NCBI GenBank assembly: GCA_003586115.2
Contig: QVOM02000042.1
Span: forward strand, 36,992,019-37,056,018
DNA length: 64,000 bases
Origin: Salvator merianae
Taxonomy: Eukaryota; Chordata; Lepidosauria; Squamata; Teiidae
Direction: 5' to 3'
In this document: positions 62,495-64,000 of the stretch, one piece after another
How positions within the stretch are numbered: the first letter of the stretch is position 1
Layout: every line of letters begins with the position of its first letter
The notes under the pieces: model-generated
What the model was told of the DNA's origin: nothing
Databases searched by the model: none
Seen by the model: the letters and a program-made list of their open reading frames with translations, nothing else
Made by a program: the position numbers and the translations under genes

Positions 62495-62911
62495 TTTAGA
62501 AAGCTAGGGGCAGTTTGCTGCTACAGCCTCCCTCTTCTCTCTTTTCCAACATGCCCCTTCATGTTCTGCCAGAAGTTTCTGTCCAACCACAACTACTCTT
62601 CCTCTTGTCAAGGGAACTTCTGAGCATCCACAAACTTCTCAGAATTTTGGGAGCTTTTAGTCAAAGAGTAGGTTTCATAGACATAAAGTTGGTAATATAT
62701 ACCCATGAAAGAGAATAATAAAAATAACTAAACGAAGGTGTTTATGAACAATTTTATTAGGTAATTAATATTAAGAATTTATTCCCATTAAATAATCAGT
62801 AAAAATGATCCAGTTACGTACACTTAAATGACAAGCATTTTAAAAATGCTAGTTTTACTATTAAAGTAAGTTATGCAATTTACTGCTTCTTCAGTAGCTT
62901 TAAAGCAAAGC

Positions 62912-63305
62912 AAGACACTTTTTGCATGCGCTTTTACAGTGGTATAGGAAGGGGCCCAGGGGCCTCCCTCCTGCGCAGTGGTGTGAGATAAGGGAGGCCC
63001 CTCCCCTTCCTAGCATGCTTTGTCTGCACAGGATGGGGTGTAAACTGGGCTAGGGTGCCCAAAATGTTGTCCTAGTCGGATGTACTGGTAGTACCAGTGT
63101 GCGGACAGCATGTCTCTGTCATCTAGTATACCATGGGGGACCCACTTGGGTGGCACAACAAGGCGTGCTGCTGAAATGCACGCTTGGTCTACTCTCTGTC
63201 CTGTGTGGAGGGGGTGGGGTCTCCCTTATCCCTCACCAGCATGGAGAATGGAGCCCCCTAGACCCTTTCCTATGCTGTGCTAAGAGTGCATGCAGAAAGG
63301 GCCTT
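62912..63305. mobile_element. TIR DNA element (about 394 bp)
   Basis: The left end aagacactttttgcatgcgc pairs with the inverted right end aaggccctttctgcatgcac, and inner text 'ataggaagggg' with 'ataggaaaggg'. The interior is GC-rich without a transposase. Confidence 0.65.
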
Positions 63306-63802
63306 AAAACAGAAGCCAGGCATTTGCCATGATTATAAACTGACTCTTACATTTCACTATTTACATTCCGCACTTTATTTCTCTCTGTTTTCCTGTTTAC
63401 TAGAAGGCAGCAAAAATTTTGATGGATTTTAATGCTTCCTCAGAGCATTTGGAAACCTTTGTAACATTTTCTCTCTGACTCTGATATCAGCAGAGTTGAT
63501 ATGGAGCAGTTTTTTGTTACAAAGTTGGGATGACATTCACATCCTGTTAAATTTCAGTGAAGTAACTGTCTGGTGCTGCAGAGAGGGAAGAGAAAGCAAC
63601 ATTCAAAGGAAGTGTGAGAAGTAGTGTAGAGGAAAAGTGAGGTATATGAAGGATTCCCTACTGAAAATTATCAGATCAATGAGCCTTAAGAGACTAAACA
63701 GCTACCAGTAGTTCCCTAAAGAAAACAGTCTTTGGCATGAGCATGAACTCATCCATTTTTCCTTACATTTTAGTTAAGGTCATGCTCATGGTGTCATTAA
63801 GG

Positions 63803-64000
63803 GCCTGTTCACACTTCTCACTAGTGAGCATCTGTATGCTCATCTGTATGCTCACTAGTGAAGTATGTCCGCATTTCACGGAGTCCCAAGCAATCTAGCC
63901 CAAGCAAATTGTGCTCCACAGCTGTAGTGGGAGCAGCTGGATCGCTTCCGGGGTGCAGCATTTGTACCTGCTTCCAGGTGTGAATGCTGCAGTCACGTGC
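63803..64000. mobile_element. GGGCCTGTT-TIR family element, cut by the window end
   Basis: gggcctgttcacacttctca followed by ctagtgagc, as in the 41,485-42,157 copy. 'catctgtatgctcactagtg' forms a subterminal palindrome. The right end lies outside the window. Confidence 0.65.

Overview
The window is vertebrate nuclear DNA, most likely from a squamate reptile (a gecko or related lizard would fit; the species cannot be fixed from sequence alone). Two host genes are recognisable by their first coding exons, each inside a CpG-rich block. The rest is introns and an intergenic spacer filled with CR1, L2 and L1 retroelements and many short inverted-repeat DNA transposons. Apart from these two exons and one intronless gene fragment, the long open frames are remnants of LINE reverse transcriptases or chance frames in GC-rich or repeat DNA.

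Layout. Positions 1-8,008 appear to be intron 1 of IDNK (gluconokinase, minus strand), with a 2-kb CR1 fragment and a 1.2-kb TIR transposon. IDNK coding exon 1 (8,009-8,049) carries the Walker A loop. Positions 8,350-20,880 are the spacer between two divergent promoters; it holds MITEs, a GC-rich TIR element, an L1 split by a second L1-like insertion, and an L2 3' end. FRMD3 coding exon 1 (21,390-21,539, plus strand) lies in the second CpG island. From 21,540 to the window end I see no further FRMD3 exon, so all of it reads as intron 1. The head-to-head FRMD3/IDNK order agrees with what I recall of human 9q21, which supports both calls.

The most unusual object is in FRMD3 intron 1. At 46.1-47.7 kb, 927 bp of spliced, intronless ARHGAP18 coding sequence (including the first half of the RhoGAP domain) sits inside an unidentified repeat unit. 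A second copy of the same unit at 53.4-54.1 kb lacks the insert and so acts as an empty-site reference. The comparison gives exact boundaries, a 7-bp direct repeat at both ends, no poly(A) tail, and a 429-codon reading frame running from the repeat through the ARHGAP18 segment and back into the repeat.

Other structures include a probable ORF1-only (HAL1-like) L1 derivative inserted in an older L1 with an 18-bp target duplication, a palindromic hAT-type MITE with a perfect 8-bp target duplication, a hAT-like MITE inside an L1 ORF2, and a recurring TIR family beginning near GGGCCTGTTCNCACTT, some of whose copies end in a long perfect-looking hairpin. No tRNA, rRNA, CRISPR array or bacterial-type operon was seen.
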